NCBI RefSeq assembly: GCF_000797445.1
Contig: NZ_JSWF01000023.1
Location: 1-38,991, forward strand
Origin: Lacinutrix jangbogonensis
GTDB taxonomy: Bacteria; Bacteroidota; Bacteroidia; Flavobacteriales; Flavobacteriaceae
DNA length: 38,991 nt
Direction of reading: 5' to 3'
Shown: one piece after another, positions 1 through 8,405 of the stretch
Position numbering within the stretch: the stretch's first letter is position 1
Layout of the letters: each line of letters opens with the position of its first letter
Notes under the pieces: generated by a model
Database searches by the model: none
What the model was told of the DNA's origin: nothing
Seen by the model: only the letters and a program-made list of their open reading frames with translations
Translations under genes and position numbers: made by a program

Positions 1-36
1 CTTTTTTAATATTATTACTTGTATATTATCAATCAT

Positions 37-390
37 TTAGCCATCAGGATGCATAAATTTCTGTTTTCCTAACAACACCTCTTCAGTTTCTACATGCTCG
101 TCGTCAGGTACACAACAGTCTACAGGACAAACTGCTGCACATTGTGGCTCCTCATGAAATCCAACACACTCTGTACATTTACCTGGAACAATATAATAAA
201 CTTCATCACTTATAGGCTCTTGCGCTTCGTCTGCATCTACAGCCTTACCATCTGTAAGTACGATATTACCTTCTAAGCTTGTTCCGTCTTTATATCTCCA
301 ATCATCTGCTCCTTCATAAATTGCAGTATTTGGGCATTCTGGCTCGCATGCTCCACAATTTATACATTCGTCTGTTATAATAATTGCCAT
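37..390 (-). CDS. Two-[4Fe-4S] ferredoxin
   Basis: A 117-residue soluble electron carrier. The first cluster motif is [12 protein letters not shown] (C9, C12, C15, C19) and the second is formed by C72, C75, C84 and C88 (CTEC...CAAVCP), followed by an extra C92-C93 pair. An acidic insert separates the two motifs, as in the FdxA/YfhL-type dicluster ferredoxins. I chose the ATG at 388-390 because the first cluster begins eight residues later; the frame can be extended upstream to 459, but that stretch is promoter DNA. It is transcribed divergently from the acyl-CoA reductase with a 76-base shared upstream region. The pairing suggests, but does not prove, that both act in reductive lipid or acyl metabolism. 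The family assignment is secure; the redox partner is unknown. Confidence 0.93.
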   Translation of the reverse strand: MAIIITDECINCGACEPECPNTAIYEGADDWRYKDGTSLEGNIVLTDGKAVDADEAQEPISDEVYYIVPGKCTECVGFHEEPQCAAVCPVDCCVPDDEHVETEEVLLGKQKFMHPDG

Positions 391-414
391 AGTAGTTATT
401 TTATTTAGTTTGCG

Positions 415-436
415 TAAATTTGCAATTGCAAAAATA
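415..436. promoter_or_regulatory. Overlapping divergent -7 boxes on a palindrome
   Basis: On the plus strand TAAATTTG (415-422) matches the Bacteroidota TAnnTTTG box for the acyl-CoA reductase. On the minus strand TATTTTTG (436-429) matches it for the ferredoxin, with a TTG at 459-457 about 20 bases upstream as the -33 element. The two TTTG halves are joined in the perfect 14-base palindrome TTTGCAATTGCAAA (419-432). The two promoters must therefore compete for the same DNA. Confidence 0.5.
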
Positions 437-466
437 ACGACTAAACAAGTATTACGCAAGTATAGA

Positions 467-1525
467 ATGGAATTACAACAAAGAATTATCGCTTTCGCAA
501 AATTAGGAGCTTTTATTAGTCAATTTTCAATAGAAGAATTTGAGAAACAAGACAATATTCCACATAATGATTTATTTTTCGATGGCTTTAAACATCAAAT
601 AAAATTAGCACAAGAATACAATGGTTGGTTTACAAAAGCTAATATTATTTTTTCTCTTAATGGATGGTCTAAATCCTTAACTAAAAATCAATTAACAAAA
701 TGGACATCAGCTTATAACTTCAACAATAATTCTACTCAAAGTGTAGCTATTATTATGGCAGGAAATATTCCGTTGGTTGGTTTTCACGATTTCATATCAG
801 TCTTAATTTCTGGTCATTCAGTTATAGTAAAGCAATCTTCTAATGATAAACATTTATTGCCTTTTCTAGCTAAATATTTAGAACATGTAGAACCCAATTT
901 TAAAGGAAAGATAAAGTTTACAGAAGGTCAATTAGAAAATTTCGAAGCAGTAATTGCTACGGGAAGCTCTAATACTGCGCGCTATTTTGAATATTATTTC
1001 AAAAACAAGCCTTCAATTATTAGAAAAAACAGAAATTCTGTATCTGTACTTTCTGGAAGCGAAACTAAAGAAGAACTCGAGAACCTGTCTGAAGATATTT
1101 TTAGATATTACGGTCTAGGTTGTAGAAATGTTTCTAAACTATTCTTACCAAAAGACTATAATTTCGATTCTTTTTTTGAAGCCATATATAAATGGCATCC
1201 AATAATAAATGAAGCGAAATACGCTAATAATTACGATTATAATAAAGCTGTTTATATTATGAGTGAATTTGATATGCTTGAAAATGGTTTTCTTATGATT
1301 AAAGAAGACAAAAGCTTTGCGTCGCCAATAGCTACAGTGTTTTATGAATTTTACAGTGATACAGAAACACTTCAGAATACATTAAAAAACGAATCAGACA
1401 ACATACAATGCATAGTGGCTAATGGTTTCACAGAAAATGAAATCCAATTTGGGCACACTCAAAAACCAGAACTTTGGGATTATGCAGATAATGTAGATAC
1501 TATTGCTTTTTTATTAAAATTATAA
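467..1525 (+). CDS. LuxC-like acyl-CoA reductase
   Basis: 352 residues, aldehyde-dehydrogenase superfamily, LuxC-type acyl-CoA reductase, expected to reduce an activated acyl group to an aldehyde with NAD(P)H. Visible support is the nucleotide-binding region around residues 95-125 (MAGNIPLVG, then [11 protein letters not shown]), the [11 protein letters not shown] segment near 165-173, and a probable catalytic C219 in [12 protein letters not shown] start it at ATG 467; the frame continues to a TTG at 410, but that lies in the divergent promoter. The ferredoxin is divergent and serC follows 128 bases downstream on the same strand. A role in making fatty aldehydes for lipids is inference only; no partner synthetase or transferase (LuxD/E) is adjacent. 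Confidence 0.82.
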   Translation: MELQQRIIAFAKLGAFISQFSIEEFEKQDNIPHNDLFFDGFKHQIKLAQEYNGWFTKANIIFSLNGWSKSLTKNQLTKWTSAYNFNNNSTQSVAIIMAGNIPLVGFHDFISVLISGHSVIVKQSSNDKHLLPFLAKYLEHVEPNFKGKIKFTEGQLENFEAVIATGSSNTARYFEYYFKNKPSIIRKNRNSVSVLSGSETKEELENLSEDIFRYYGLGCRNVSKLFLPKDYNFDSFFEAIYKWHPIINEAKYANNYDYNKAVYIMSEFDMLENGFLMIKEDKSFASPIATVFYEFYSDTETLQNTLKNESDNIQCIVANGFTENEIQFGHTQKPELWDYADNVDTIAFLLKL

Positions 1526-1653
1526 CCGATAAATTATCATATTAATAACAAAAAAACGTTCATTATTTAGCACCTTTGTAATCTTGAAATTTAAATCATT
1601 TTTTTACTAAAAATGAATAATTAATAGATACTGAAAAATAAATTCAGCATACC

Positions 1654-2715
1654 ATGAGAAGACACAATTTTAGCGCAGGACCTTGCGTATTACCTAAAGA
1701 AGTAATTTTAAAAGCTTCAGAAGCCTTATTAGATTTCGATAACGGATTATCTTTAATAGAAATCTCACACAGAAGTAAACCTTTTGTAGATGTAATGGAA
1801 AAAGCAAGAGCTTTAGCATTAGAACTTTTAGGATTAGAAGGTAAAGGCTATAAAGCTTTGTTTTTACAAGGTGGAGCTAGCACACAATTTTTAATGGTTG
1901 CGCTTAATTTATTAGAAAAACGTGCTGGATATTTAAATACAGGAACTTGGAGTGACAAAGCCATAAAAGAAGCAAAAATATATGACGATGTGTACGAAGT
2001 AGGTTCATCTAAAAATGCTAACTACAATTACATTCCTAAAGGCTACGATGTGCCTTCTGATTACGATTATCTTCATGTTACTTCAAACAATACTATTTTT
2101 GGTACGCAAATGAAGAGTTTTCCAAAAGTAGATATTCCTTTAGTTTGCGATATGAGTAGTGATATTTTCTCTCGTACATTAGATTTCTCTCAATTCGATT
2201 TAATATATGCAGGGGCTCAAAAAAATATGGGTCCCGCAGGAACAACTTTAGTTGTAATAAAAGAAGATGTTCTAGGTCAAGTATCTCGCAAAATTCCATC
2301 GATGATGGATTACAAATCACATATTGAAAAAGGAAGTATGCTTAATACACCTCCTGTTTTCGCAGTTTATACTTCTATGCTAACTATGCAGTGGTTAAAA
2401 GATCTAGGTGGTATTAAAGCTATAGAAAAAGAAAACGAGAAGAAAGCAATTGTAATGTATTCTGAAATTGATTTAAATCCGCTTTTTAAAGGCTATGCCG
2501 CTAAAGAAGACCGATCTAAAATGAATGCAACTTTTACTTTAGAAAACGAAAACCTTAAAGACACCTTTGAAGCCATGGTTCAAGAAGCTGGTATTAATGG
2601 TATAAATGGACATAGAAGTGTTGGCGGTTACAGAGCATCAATGTATAATGCTTTATCACTTGATAGTGTAAAAGTATTAGTTGAAGTTATGAGCGAGCTG
2701 GAAAGTAAAGCTTAA
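1654..2715 (+). CDS. serC: Phosphoserine aminotransferase
   Basis: 353 residues, class V PLP aminotransferase. It converts 3-phosphohydroxypyruvate and glutamate to O-phosphoserine (and in some bacteria acts in pyridoxal phosphate synthesis). The N-terminus HNFSAGPCVLP is the SerC signature. FLQGGASTQF near residue 70 binds cofactor phosphate, and the Schiff-base lysine is about K190 in AGAQKNMGPAG. The C-terminal GHRSVGGYRASMYNA is also typical. Length matches the family. It precedes the serA-like gene by 107 bases on the same strand, and the shared terminator after the second gene suggests one serine-biosynthesis transcript. An imperfect -7 box (CACCTTTG, 1571-1578) lies 76 bases upstream. 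Confidence 0.96.
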   Translation: MRRHNFSAGPCVLPKEVILKASEALLDFDNGLSLIEISHRSKPFVDVMEKARALALELLGLEGKGYKALFLQGGASTQFLMVALNLLEKRAGYLNTGTWSDKAIKEAKIYDDVYEVGSSKNANYNYIPKGYDVPSDYDYLHVTSNNTIFGTQMKSFPKVDIPLVCDMSSDIFSRTLDFSQFDLIYAGAQKNMGPAGTTLVVIKEDVLGQVSRKIPSMMDYKSHIEKGSMLNTPPVFAVYTSMLTMQWLKDLGGIKAIEKENEKKAIVMYSEIDLNPLFKGYAAKEDRSKMNATFTLENENLKDTFEAMVQEAGINGINGHRSVGGYRASMYNALSLDSVKVLVEVMSELESKA

Positions 2716-2780
2716 TCCATACGCAATCCTTCCAATAAAAAGGAGGAACTGTTAGAAAATAAATATTAACTAAAATTCAC

Positions 2781-2819
2781 CCTGAAAAAGCCCTTTCCCT
2801 TGGAAAGAGTTGGGATAGA
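2781..2819. repeat. Possible dispersed intergenic repeat
   Basis: A stretch with the partly self-complementary core CCCTTTCCCTTGGAAAGAG lies between serC and the serA-like gene. A similar but diverged motif (CTTTTCCTTTGAAAAAGAG) occurs near 38800 in the non-coding end of the window. Purine/pyrimidine-skewed elements of this look recur between flavobacterial genes. Two copies here are suggestive only. Confidence 0.3.
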
Positions 2820-2822
2820 AAA

Positions 2823-3785
2823 ATGAAAGTATTAGCAAACGATGGTATTTCGCAAAGCGGAATTAACGCTTTAGAAAGCGCAGGATTTGAAGTTTCAACA
2901 ACAACGGTCGCACAAGAGCAATTGGCAAACTATATTAACGAAAACAAAATTAGCGTTGTTTTGGTGCGTAGCGCAACAACGGTAAGAAAAGAAGTTATTG
3001 ATGCTTGTCCAGATTTAAAGATTATTGGTCGTGGCGGTGTTGGTATGGATAATATAGATGTAGATTACGCACGCGATAAAGGACTGCATGTCATTAATAC
3101 TCCAGCAGCTTCTTCACAGTCTGTTGCAGAATTAGTTTTTGCCCATCTTTTTACCGGTGTTCGTTACCTATACGATTCTAATAGAAACATGCCATTAGAT
3201 GGTGATACTCAATTTAAAAAATTAAAGAAAAATTACGCGAAAGGTATTGAACTAAGAGGTAAGACACTTGGTATCATTGGTTTTGGTCGTATTGGTCAAG
3301 AAGTTGCTAAAATAGGTTTAGGTGTTGGTATGAAAGTAATTGCCGCAGATAAATTTATGGATGCTGCAGATGTTGCTGTTACATTTTTCGATGGCCAATC
3401 AGTACACTTCAATATTAAAACGCAACCAATGGATGACGTTTTAAAACAATCAGACTTTGTTACGCTTCATGTACCTGCACAAAAAGATTATGTAATTGGT
3501 AAAGCACAATTTGATCTCATGAAAGATGGTTCTGCAATTATAAATGCCGCTCGTGGTGGTGTTGTAAATGAAGTTGAATTAGTTAAGGCATTAGATAGTG
3601 GTAAAGTTGCATTTGCAGGTTTAGATACGTTTCAAGATGAACCAACTCCTGCTGTTCAAGTACTAATGAATCCAAAAATATCATTAACGCCTCATATTGG
3701 AGCAGCAACTAACGAAGCTCAAGATCGCATTGGTGTTGAATTAGCAACACAAATAAAAAACTTGCTACTCAACGATAAAAACTAA
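2823..3785 (+). CDS. serA: D-3-phosphoglycerate dehydrogenase-like 2-hydroxyacid dehydrogenase
   Basis: 320 residues, D-isomer-specific 2-hydroxyacid dehydrogenase. The NAD-binding GxGxxG is GFGRIGQ at about 154-160. The catalytic triad is visible as R in NAARGGVVNE (~244), E in the QDEP segment (~272) and H in PHIGAAT (~291). It is short: it lacks the C-terminal ASB/ACT domains that give serine feedback control in long SerA proteins, so any feedback must be elsewhere. The position after serC supports oxidation of 3-phosphoglycerate as the first step of serine synthesis. Substrate specificity is inferred from context; other D-hydroxyacids cannot be excluded by sequence alone. Confidence 0.85.
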   Translation: MKVLANDGISQSGINALESAGFEVSTTTVAQEQLANYINENKISVVLVRSATTVRKEVIDACPDLKIIGRGGVGMDNIDVDYARDKGLHVINTPAASSQSVAELVFAHLFTGVRYLYDSNRNMPLDGDTQFKKLKKNYAKGIELRGKTLGIIGFGRIGQEVAKIGLGVGMKVIAADKFMDAADVAVTFFDGQSVHFNIKTQPMDDVLKQSDFVTLHVPAQKDYVIGKAQFDLMKDGSAIINAARGGVVNEVELVKALDSGKVAFAGLDTFQDEPTPAVQVLMNPKISLTPHIGAATNEAQDRIGVELATQIKNLLLNDKN

Positions 3786-3822
3786 CTGTTTATCCGTATA
3801 ATTTCGAAATAAAACAAAATGC

Positions 3823-3855
3823 AAAGCCTTAATATTAACGTTAAGGCTTTTTTTT
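3823..3855 (+). terminator. Rho-independent terminator of serC-serA
   Basis: AAAGCCTTAA (3823-3832) pairs perfectly with TTAAGGCTTT (3841-3850) around an 8-base loop and is followed by an unbroken T run to 3855. Confidence 0.85.
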
Positions 3856-3900
3856 GTGTACCTTTTCAAAACAATAATAACTTAAAACAATATTAAAAGA

Positions 3901-4551
3901 ATGTCAGGGATTTTAGATTTATTAGGAAGTGATTTAGGGAAATCAATAATTAGTGGTGTTGCTGGATCTACAGGACAAGACGAAGGAAAAACAAGCGGCT
4001 TATTAAGCATGGCTTTACCTGTTTTAATGAAGGCAATGGAACGTAATGCATCTACTCCAAAAGGAGCAGAAGTACTTATGGGAGCAATTCAAGGAAAACA
4101 CAATGGTAATATCTTAGATAACCTTGGTGGTTTATTTGGTGGTGGCGTAAATGAAGAAGTTAAGCAAGATGGTAATAATATATTAGGTCACATATTAGGA
4201 GATAAAAGAACGGGTGTAGAACAAGTTTTAGGACAAAAAGCTGGTATGGATTCTGGAGCAGTTGCTGATATATTAAAAGTTGCTGCACCAATTTTAATGG
4301 GTGTTTTAGGAAAACAAGCTAGTCAAAACAAAGTAAGTTCTGCAGGAGATCTAAGTGGTTTGCTTGGTGGTTTACTTGGTGGTGGCAGTAATTCAGGACC
4401 AGTTACTCATGAGCAAACTTTTCTTGAAAAAATGTTAGATAGCGATGGAGATGGCAGCATTATTGATGACGTTGCTGGAATGTTCTTAAGACAAGCGACT
4501 CAGGGAAAAGGTGGAATTGGAGGCATATTAGGAGGCCTTTTCGGAAAGTAA
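3901..4551 (+). CDS. DUF937 domain protein
   Basis: 216 residues, rich in Gly, Leu and Ser, made of helical segments (LLSMALPVLMKAMERNA; DILKVAAPILMGVLGKQAS) broken by glycine runs such as GGLLGGGS. This is the pattern of DUF937 (YidB-like) proteins, whose function is not established. Near the C-terminus LDSDGDGSIIDD (about residues 179-190) looks like a single EF-hand/dockerin-type calcium loop, then GGIGGILGGLFGK. There is no signal peptide or membrane helix of normal length, so it is probably cytoplasmic. It has its own terminators on both sides, so it is likely a single-gene unit. Confidence 0.75.
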   Translation: MSGILDLLGSDLGKSIISGVAGSTGQDEGKTSGLLSMALPVLMKAMERNASTPKGAEVLMGAIQGKHNGNILDNLGGLFGGGVNEEVKQDGNNILGHILGDKRTGVEQVLGQKAGMDSGAVADILKVAAPILMGVLGKQASQNKVSSAGDLSGLLGGLLGGGSNSGPVTHEQTFLEKMLDSDGDGSIIDDVAGMFLRQATQGKGGIGGILGGLFGK

Positions 4552-4580
4552 ATTTTATTGTACTTTGAAATAATATATAT

Positions 4581-4613
4581 AAAAGAGTCAAACTAAGGTT
4601 TGGCTCTTTTTGT
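4581..4613 (+). terminator. Terminator after DUF937 gene
   Basis: AAAAGAGTCAAAC (4581-4593) pairs with GTTTGGCTCTTTT (4598-4610), with one G-T pair and a 4-base loop, and runs into T residues. Confidence 0.8.
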
Positions 4614-4666
4614 TTATAATGCTAATACTAAGCTTAATAATTCGTATTTTTATAAAAATAAAATTC

Positions 4667-5104
4667 ATGAAAAACGCGCTCTTTTTAGTTACTATTATAG
4701 CAATGGTTTTCGCTTGTAGCTCTGCAAAAGAAAGTACAACACAAAAAAATCAAGCCGTTCAAGTAAAAAAAGGAGATACCATTAGAATTTCGGGAGACAA
4801 CCTTGAGTATGATGTCATAATTATAGAACCTGGTTTTGGATCATACCTCTCTTCTACTGCTAAACCAGAAGGGTTTTACACTCAAAGCTTTATGGAGAGT
4901 AGAAACATACGTTTTGTTCAAGAATGGAACAGACGCGTATTAATGCCTTCACGTTTCAATTCAAATTTATACGAAATGGAAATTAATTATAGGCAAGGTA
5001 TAAATTATGGCTACGATGTTAATTATAAAATGTATAATTACTTTATTTATTTTCAAAATAGGTACAACCAAAATCTTTTAGGCACAAGAGTTCCTCAGAA
5101 TTAA
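4667..5104 (+). CDS. Small lipoprotein, probable DUF6146
   Basis: 145 residues starting at ATG 4667; the open frame extends back to 4610 but that part lies in the preceding terminator. The N-terminus MKNALFLVTIIAMVFACSSAK is a lipoprotein signal peptide with the modified cysteine in FACSS. The mature part is hydrophilic and Tyr/Asn/Arg-rich (EPGFGSYLSS, QEWNRR, YEMEINYRQGINYGYD). It resembles the flavobacterial DUF6146 proteins from memory, which have no assigned function. The first 30 bases after the stop hold the promoter of the next gene. Lipoprotein status is secure; function is unknown. Confidence 0.7.
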   Translation: MKNALFLVTIIAMVFACSSAKESTTQKNQAVQVKKGDTIRISGDNLEYDVIIIEPGFGSYLSSTAKPEGFYTQSFMESRNIRFVQEWNRRVLMPSRFNSNLYEMEINYRQGINYGYDVNYKMYNYFIYFQNRYNQNLLGTRVPQN

Positions 5105-5106
5105 AT

Positions 5107-5114
5107 TATATTTG
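5107..5114 (+). promoter_or_regulatory. -7 box TATATTTG
   Basis: Exact TAnnTTTG match 19 bases before the ATG at 5134 and directly after the preceding stop codon. I see no clear -33 TTG. Confidence 0.4.
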
Positions 5115-5133
5115 CAGCTTCAAATTTTAAGTA

Positions 5134-5628
5134 ATGGAGCAATTTAAAAAACATTGGGAAATCACAAAAAACTGGCAACTACTATTTCCTTTAATAGGTT
5201 TTCTAGGTCTTTTATATTCAAGCTATAAACTAGCAGGGATATTTTTAAAAGAATACCATATCGCCTTCCAAATTATATTTGGGTTAATAATTACTTATTT
5301 CCTTTTAAAATTGGTTCTATTTCTTTTCAAAAAGTTAGAAAATAAATGGATTGTTAAGCAGCGTTGGGAAATTATAAGAATTTTTATTGTTTTTGCTATA
5401 ACTGGTTCTTCTTCAATATTTGTTGGACGACCTTTTATTATGTTTTTAGGAATTACTAAAGAAAACTTAAATGCTGTTGTCTATTGGATTTTATATATTA
5501 TCATTGGACTTATATTTTATCAAATTTTATTGGTAACTTTTGGTTATTTACTTGGTCAAGGTAAATTTTTCTGGGAGTTCGAAAAGAAAATGTTACGTCG
5601 TTTTGGCTTAGGTAAATTTTTAGATTAA
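5134..5628 (+). CDS. Membrane protein, possibly DUF6787
   Basis: 164 residues with about four hydrophobic helices (roughly residues 18-36, 46-66, 84-103 and 115-138). The cytoplasmic N-terminus MEQFKKHWEITKNWQLLFP and the segment WEIIRIFIVFAITGSSSIFVGRP resemble uncharacterised Bacteroidota membrane proteins (DUF6787 from memory). The basic C-terminus FEKKMLRRFGLGKFLD follows the last helix. Its TAA stop abuts the next ATG (TAAATG at 5626-5631), so the two genes are co-translated, and the TonB receptor may be in the same transcript. No catalytic motif is visible; function unknown. Confidence 0.7.
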   Translation: MEQFKKHWEITKNWQLLFPLIGFLGLLYSSYKLAGIFLKEYHIAFQIIFGLIITYFLLKLVLFLFKKLENKWIVKQRWEIIRIFIVFAITGSSSIFVGRPFIMFLGITKENLNAVVYWILYIIIGLIFYQILLVTFGYLLGQGKFFWEFEKKMLRRFGLGKFLD

Positions 5629-5961
5629 ATGGAAAATAAAACATTACATATAGTAATTAAAAGTATCGTCATGCTACTATTAGTTGCTATTGTTTTGCCT
5701 TCTGTTATTAAATTCGTACATGTTTTTGAAGACCATAAACATGAAGTGTGCACCAATACTTCAGACACTCATTTTCATGAAGTAGAGATAGACTGTGAAT
5801 TTTACAAGTTTAAATTAAATACTGCATTTTCATTTATTTTAAGACCTTCAAAAATTATTTTTCATGAACTCAATTACAAAATAACAACTTCTCAATATCA
5901 ATTTGTAAGCGATTTTCAGCGTTTACCATTCTCACTCCGTGGACCACCGCATTTAATTTAA
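5629..5961 (+). CDS. Small His/Cys-containing envelope protein
   Basis: 110 residues. One N-terminal hydrophobic segment (about residues 12-30) acts as a membrane anchor or uncleaved signal. It is followed by the possible metal-binding stretch HVFEDHKHEVC and, eleven residues on, HFHEVEIDCEF. That gives five histidines, two cysteines and several acidic residues within about 30 positions. The C-terminus ends RGPPHLI. It begins immediately after the upstream stop codon and sits 68 bases before a TonB receptor that also carries a His/Asp/Glu-rich segment. I infer an accessory role in metal binding or sensing for that receptor. I do not recognise a named family. Confidence 0.65.
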   Translation: MENKTLHIVIKSIVMLLLVAIVLPSVIKFVHVFEDHKHEVCTNTSDTHFHEVEIDCEFYKFKLNTAFSFILRPSKIIFHELNYKITTSQYQFVSDFQRLPFSLRGPPHLI

Positions 5962-5978
5962 TAGTCGTTTTTTTAAGT

Positions 5979-5998
5979 TGAATAAACTATTTTATTCA
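5979..5998. promoter_or_regulatory. Inverted repeat before TonB receptor
   Basis: TGAATAAA (5979-5986) and TTTATTCA (5991-5998) form a perfect 8-base inverted repeat with a 4-base centre, 31 bases before the receptor ATG. It could be an operator for a metal-responsive repressor or a leader hairpin. There is no T run, so it is not a normal terminator. Confidence 0.35.
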
Positions 5999-6029
5999 GC
6001 AACATTACTTTTAAATTAAAATAATAAAT

Positions 6030-8255
6030 ATGAAATATCTTATTATAGTGGCTACATTTTTAGCAACTAATTGCTTATTAGCACAACATAGTATTACAGG
6101 TTCTATTACCAATAATGAAACTCAAGAACCTTTAGAGTTTGTAACCATTTATTTTGCACAACTCGAAAAAGGTACAACAACAAATAGCGAAGGATTATTT
6201 AGTCTTTCTGGATTACCAGAAGGTAATCAAACCATTATTTTTTCAATGATTGGTTTTGAAACTATTTCTAAAACTGTAAATCTCCCTTTAGATAGTGATT
6301 TAAAAATTACTCTTAATCCTTCAGCAATAGAAATGGAAGAACTCATTATCTCAACTCCTTTTCATAAATTACAGCGTGATAATGTTATGAAAGTAGAGCG
6401 CGAAAGCATGACTACTTTAAGACAAAATGGAGCTGTAACTTTAGCTGATGGTATAACATCAATAGCAGGCGTAGAAAGTATTTCTACAGGACTAAGTATT
6501 GGAAAACCAGTAATACGTGGATTAAGTTCTAATCGTGTATTAATGTATGCGCAAGGTGTTAGATTAGAGAACCAGCAATTTGGTGGCGAACATGGATTGG
6601 GAATAAATAGCTCTGGAGTTGAGAGCATAGAAGTTATAAAAGGACCCGCTTCTCTACTCTATGGTAGCGATGCACTTGGTGGTGTATTATACATTAACCC
6701 TGAACGTTTTGCTGTTCAAAACACTACAGCTGCAGATTTTAACGCAAACTATTTTAGCAATACCAAAGGCTATAGTACAAATGCAGGTTACAAAGCGTCT
6801 TCAGACCATTTTAAATTTCTGTTTAGAGGAAGTCTCGCAGAACATTCAGATTATAACACTGAAAATTATCGTGTTACCAATTCGCGCTTTAGAGAACAAG
6901 ATTTTAAAGCAGGTTTAGGCTATCAAAAAGAGGGTTTTAAAACCGAATTCCGCTACAATATTAATCATTCAAAATTAGGATTACCAGAAGAAATTGGTGA
7001 ACAATCTACAGCTAGAACACCCTTATTACCATATCAAGATTTAACAAATCATATTTTTAGTTCTAAATCTAAAGTTTTTTTTAATAATTCGAGCTTAGAT
7101 GTAAGCCTAGGTTACACGTATAATGACAGAAAAGAATTTGAAGAACACCATGGCGATGAAGAACATGAGGAAGAAGCTCATGAAGATGAAGAACAGGAAG
7201 ACGAGATAGTAGCTGCTGCGTTACATATGAAGCTAAAAACAGCAAATTATAATATTAAATATAATTTGCCTACACTTGGAAAGTTTGAAACAATCGTTGG
7301 CATACAAGGTATGCACCAAATCAATACAAATTATGGTGAAGAGCAATTAATTCCAGATGCAACTACTAACGATTTTGGTGTTTTAGCAACTTCACACATT
7401 CATTTTGATAAAGTAGATGTGCAATTAGGAGCACGTTTCGATAAAAGAAACATTAATGTTTTAAATGGCTTTACAAGAGATTTTAATAGTATAAATGGTG
7501 CTATTGGGGCAAAAACAAATCTGACAAAGAATATTGTTGCCAGATTAAATGTAGCTTCAGGTTTTAGAGCACCAAATTTAGCAGAACTTACTAGTTTTGG
7601 TTCTCACGAAGGGACAAACCGATTTGAAATTGGAAATATTGATTTGGAAAACGAACAAAATTTTCAATCAGATTTAGCCTTAGAGTACAAAAATGATCAT
7701 ATTGAAATTTTCGCAAATGGCTTTTACAATAGTATAAATAACTATATTTATTTAACTCCAAATGGTACTTTTGTTGATGGCGATCCCGTATTTAACTATT
7801 TGCAACAAAATGCTAATCTATATGGTGGAGAAATAGGTTTACACTTGCATCCACATCCTTTAGACTGGCTGCATTTCGAATCTAGTTTTGAGACTGTAAC
7901 TGGAAAGCAAGATAATGGTGATTATTTGCCTTTAATACCTGCTAACAGTTTAACAAATACTATTCGCATAGAATTTAATAAAAATTGGATTACTAAAGGT
8001 TATACTTTTGTTACACTAAGAAACACGTTTACGCAAAACAACGTAAGCGATTTTGAAACGCCTACAGATAACTTTGCTTTACTAAGCTTTGGTTTTGGTG
8101 GTGATTTTAGAGTATTTAACAAACAATTGTCTTTCTCTGTAGCTGGCACTAATTTAACTAATAAAAGCTATATCAATCATTTATCACGCTTAAAGGGTGA
8201 TGGTATATTTAATATTGGTCGTAATATTAGCCTTGGGTTTAGTTATAAGATATAA
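6030..8255 (+). CDS. TonB-dependent receptor, probable zinc/metal type
   Basis: 741 residues, outer-membrane active-transport channel powered by TonB. The order is: signal peptide (MKYLIIVATFLATNCLLAQ); a carboxypeptidase-regulatory-like beta domain (about 22-105, SITGSITNNETQEPLEFVTI); the plug (about 120-230, with IRGLSSNRVLMYAQGVRLEN and the GPASLLYGSDALGGV signature); then a beta-barrel ending in an aromatic-rich strand (GFSYKI). About residues 370-396 form an extracellular-type loop very rich in His, Glu and Asp (EEHHGDEEHEEEAHEDEEQE). Such loops are characteristic of ZnuD-type zinc receptors, so zinc or another divalent metal is a reasonable substrate. The upstream 110-aa His-rich gene fits this. 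Receptor identity is certain; the metal is inferred. Confidence 0.93.
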   Translation: MKYLIIVATFLATNCLLAQHSITGSITNNETQEPLEFVTIYFAQLEKGTTTNSEGLFSLSGLPEGNQTIIFSMIGFETISKTVNLPLDSDLKITLNPSAIEMEELIISTPFHKLQRDNVMKVERESMTTLRQNGAVTLADGITSIAGVESISTGLSIGKPVIRGLSSNRVLMYAQGVRLENQQFGGEHGLGINSSGVESIEVIKGPASLLYGSDALGGVLYINPERFAVQNTTAADFNANYFSNTKGYSTNAGYKASSDHFKFLFRGSLAEHSDYNTENYRVTNSRFREQDFKAGLGYQKEGFKTEFRYNINHSKLGLPEEIGEQSTARTPLLPYQDLTNHIFSSKSKVFFNNSSLDVSLGYTYNDRKEFEEHHGDEEHEEEAHEDEEQEDEIVAAALHMKLKTANYNIKYNLPTLGKFETIVGIQGMHQINTNYGEEQLIPDATTNDFGVLATSHIHFDKVDVQLGARFDKRNINVLNGFTRDFNSINGAIGAKTNLTKNIVARLNVASGFRAPNLAELTSFGSHEGTNRFEIGNIDLENEQNFQSDLALEYKNDHIEIFANGFYNSINNYIYLTPNGTFVDGDPVFNYLQQNANLYGGEIGLHLHPHPLDWLHFESSFETVTGKQDNGDYLPLIPANSLTNTIRIEFNKNWITKGYTFVTLRNTFTQNNVSDFETPTDNFALLSFGFGGDFRVFNKQLSFSVAGTNLTNKSYINHLSRLKGDGIFNIGRNISLGFSYKI

Positions 8256-8260
8256 AATTA

Positions 8261-8303
8261 AATAAAAGCCAATGGCATTAAAATAATATTATTGGCTTTT
8301 ATT
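8261..8303 (+). terminator. Probable terminator after TonB receptor
   Basis: AATAAAAGCCAAT (8261-8273) pairs perfectly with ATTGGCTTTTATT (8291-8303) across a 17-base loop. The 3' side is T-rich. Confidence 0.6.
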
Positions 8304-8337
8304 GTTTTAACTATTAAAGTAATCAATAGTCTTGTTG

Positions 8338-8345
8338 TATCTTTG
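8338..8345 (+). promoter_or_regulatory. -7 box TATCTTTG
   Basis: Exact TAnnTTTG match 60 bases before the ATG of the CDP-alcohol phosphatidyltransferase gene, after the upstream terminator. The -33 element is not clear. Confidence 0.45.
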
Positions 8346-8405
8346 CAATCCTTAATACAATACAAAACCTGGTATATTCCGCAGTACAGATTTCTATGAA
8401 AAAAA

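Noticed and set aside
391-459. N-terminal extension of the ferredoxin to 459
   Set aside because: It would run through the shared promoter region; family members begin just before the first cluster motif.
410-466. In-frame extension of the acyl-CoA reductase from a TTG at 410
   Set aside because: The stretch holds both divergent -7 boxes and the palindrome; the ATG at 467 gives the usual N-terminus.
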